Shown: piece after piece, positions 62,662 through 64,000 of the stretch
How the letters are laid out: every line of letters starts with the position of its first letter
Numbering within the stretch: position 1 is the first letter of the stretch
NCBI RefSeq assembly: GCF_039532605.1
Contig: NZ_BAAARY010000001.1
Coordinates: forward strand, 496,001-560,000
Reading direction: 5' to 3'
DNA: 64,000 nt
Origin: Pilimelia columellifera
GTDB lineage: Bacteria; Actinomycetota; Actinomycetes; Mycobacteriales; Micromonosporaceae
The notes under the pieces: generated by a model
Told to the model about the DNA's origin: nothing
Databases searched by the model: none
What the model saw: only the letters and a program-made list of their open reading frames with translations
Position numbers and translations under genes: made by a program

Positions 62662-63012
62662 TCAGCCCGCGGCGGCGACAGGGGCCGCGTGCGCGCCTGA
62701 CGGCTTGACCGCGACCACTACTGCCGTCCCGTAGGCGCAGATCTCGATCCAGGCCGCGGTGAGGTCGCGGTGGTCGAAGCGCATCCCGACGACGGCGTTG
62801 GCGCCGCGGTGGCGGGCGTTCTGGGCCATCCGCTCGACCGCCTCCTCCCGCCACCGGGTGAGCGACTCGAACATCTTGGGGTTCGTTCCGCCGTGAAGCG
62901 ACTTGATGCCCTCCGCGAACGGGTTGTTGGAGCGCGCGGTGATGCCGATCACCTCGCCGAGGACCTCGCAGATCTCGTAACCGGGAAGGCTGTCCGTGGT
63001 AGCGACCAACAT
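62662..63012 (-). CDS. YbjQ-family heavy-metal-binding-domain protein
   Basis: 116 residues. MLVATTDSLPGYEICEVLGEVIGITARSNNPF, then ESLTRWREEAVERMAQNARHRGANAVVGMRFD and EICAYGTAVVV match the YbjQ/DUF74 family, a pentameric fold. Two cysteines (C15, C92). The original metal-binding label of the family is not firmly established. Single gene, convergent with fadA2. Confidence 0.88.
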   Translation of the reverse strand: MLVATTDSLPGYEICEVLGEVIGITARSNNPFAEGIKSLHGGTNPKMFESLTRWREEAVERMAQNARHRGANAVVGMRFDHRDLTAAWIEICAYGTAVVVAVKPSGAHAAPVAAAG

Positions 63013-63176
63013 GTCCGAACGGTACCGACGCCGCGGCCGCTATAGAGCCTTTTCCCGCTATTGTCGGTTTTTGGGACGATCAATTACTTAGAGTGATGGT
63101 GGCTGTGGTTGTTGCGTTCACCGGCGCCTCCCGGCGCGCGTCCAGGGGTCGTCGGAGCCGTGCAAGGATGTCGGGC

Positions 63177-64000
63177 GTGACCAAGCCAGCCATGCCCAAC
63201 GTGCTCGCCGCCCGCTACGCCTCGGCCGACCTGGTCGCTCTGTGGTCGCCGGAGGAGAAGGTCCGGACGGAGCGCCGCCTCTGGCTTGCCGTCCTACGCG
63301 CCCAACGTGACCTGGGAGTTCCGCTGCCGGACGGGGTCGTCGAGGCGTACGAGCGGGTGCTCGACAACGTCGACCTCAACTCCATCGCCGCCCGCGAGCG
63401 GGTCACCCGCCACGACGTGAAAGCCCGGATCGAGGAGTTCAGCGCCCTCGCCGGCCACGAGCACATCCACAAGGGAATGACGTCCCGTGACCTCACCGAG
63501 AACGTCGAGCAGCTCCAGATCCGCGCGTCGCTGGAACTCGTCCGCGACCGCATGATCGCCGCGATGGCCCGCCTCGGGGCCCGCGCCGCCGAGTACTCGG
63601 ATCTGGTCATGACCGGGCGCTCGCACAACGTCGCCGCCCAGGCGACCACCCTCGGTAAGCGGTTCGCCTCCGCCGCCGAGGAGATGCTCATCGCCCATGA
63701 GCGGATAACGGACCTCATCGACCGCTACCCGCTGCGCGGCATCAAGGGCCCGGTCGGCACCGCCGCCGACCAGCTCGACCTCTTCGACGGCGACGAGGAG
63801 AAGATCCGGACGCTGGAGCAGCGGGTCGCCGAGCACCTGGGCTTCAAACGGGTCCTCGACAGCGTCGGGCAGGTGTACCCGCGCTCGCTGGACTTCGACG
63901 TGGTCGCGGCCCTCGCCCAGGCCGCCGCCGGTCCGTCCTCGTTGGCTACGACGATCCGGCTCATGGTCGGCCAGGAGCTGGCCACCGAGGGCTTCAGGAA
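63177..64000 (+). CDS. purB: Adenylosuccinate lyase, 5' part, cut by window end
   Basis: The first 274 residues are present. Seen: MPNVLAARYASADLVALWSPEEKVRTERRLWLAVLRAQ, HEHIHKGMTSRDLTENVEQLQ (with the catalytic His region TSRDL), MTGRSHNVAAQATTLGKRFAS and GIKGPVGTAADQLDLF. Cleaves adenylosuccinate and SAICAR. GTG 63177 has AAGGA eight bases upstream; in-frame ATG codons at 63168 and 63192 are alternatives. The signature with the second catalytic residue lies beyond the window. Confidence 0.93.
   Translation, partial: MTKPAMPNVLAARYASADLVALWSPEEKVRTERRLWLAVLRAQRDLGVPLPDGVVEAYERVLDNVDLNSIAARERVTRHDVKARIEEFSALAGHEHIHKGMTSRDLTENVEQLQIRASLELVRDRMIAAMARLGARAAEYSDLVMTGRSHNVAAQATTLGKRFASAAEEMLIAHERITDLIDRYPLRGIKGPVGTAADQLDLFDGDEEKIRTLEQRVAEHLGFKRVLDSVGQVYPRSLDFDVVAALAQAAAGPSSLATTIRLMVGQELATEGFR

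Overview
High-GC actinobacterial DNA (about 70% G+C, many GTG starts, strong G/C at third codon positions). It most likely comes from the family Micromonosporaceae. The evidence is an HspR/HAIR-controlled dnaK-grpE-dnaJ-hspR operon with a separate clpB, the linkage dnaK-clpB-pyrE-fba-purA, intergenic palindromes with GATCATGA ends, and several small conserved actinobacterial families (DUF6458, DUF3151, MT0933-like, LppU-like). No insertion sequence, prophage, CRISPR array, rRNA or convincing tRNA was found. The window is mostly chromosomal core with short accessory patches.

Layout, left to right. 1-2.5 kb: an SbnA-like synthase (cut by the left edge) coupled to an amino-acid decarboxylase, probably part of a specialised pathway continuing to the left. 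2.5-3.7 kb: decayed genes, including a frameshifted ribosomal protein L32 (rpmF) remnant behind a Zur-like box and a broken GNAT acetyltransferase. 3.9-6.85 kb: a DUF1842 gene, a small partner, and a two-component pair in which the kinase lacks its phospho-histidine and the regulator lacks its phospho-aspartate. 6.85-14.4 kb: a five-gene, tightly overlapping minus-strand operon (processive GT2 synthase, membrane-anchored NosD-like beta-helix protein, second beta-helix protein, UDP-glucose dehydrogenase, secreted pectate-lyase-like beta-helix protein). It looks like a synthase-dependent uronic-acid exopolysaccharide system and is the best candidate here for an undescribed system. 14.9-23.3 kb: SpoIIE-type phosphatase, FadE5-like acyl-CoA dehydrogenase, SixA phosphatase between two DUF6458 paralogues, a thioredoxin-NHL protein, and an LppU-like membrane protein.

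23.5-32.1 kb: branched-chain 2-oxoacid dehydrogenase operon (E1alpha, E1beta, E2), then an operon of two large membrane GTPases and an unknown protein. 32.3-41.6 kb: heat-shock block with perfect HAIR operators before dnaK and clpB, plus a KhtTU-like K+/H+ antiporter. 41.6-53.8 kb: housekeeping and small genes (SDR, pyrE, ArsR, DedA, succinyl-CoA:3-ketoacid CoA transferase, fba, LOG protein, DUF3151, VOC protein) and an EspI-like ParA ATPase next to a possible diacylglycerol-kinase-like protein. 53.8-64 kb: purA, purD and the 5' part of purB, interleaved with an AbiEi/DUF559 protein, an SCP2 protein, and the fabG4-htdX / fadA2 lipid cluster arranged as in mycobacteria. A similar short inverted repeat before fadE5 and between fabG4 and fadA2 suggests shared lipid regulation.
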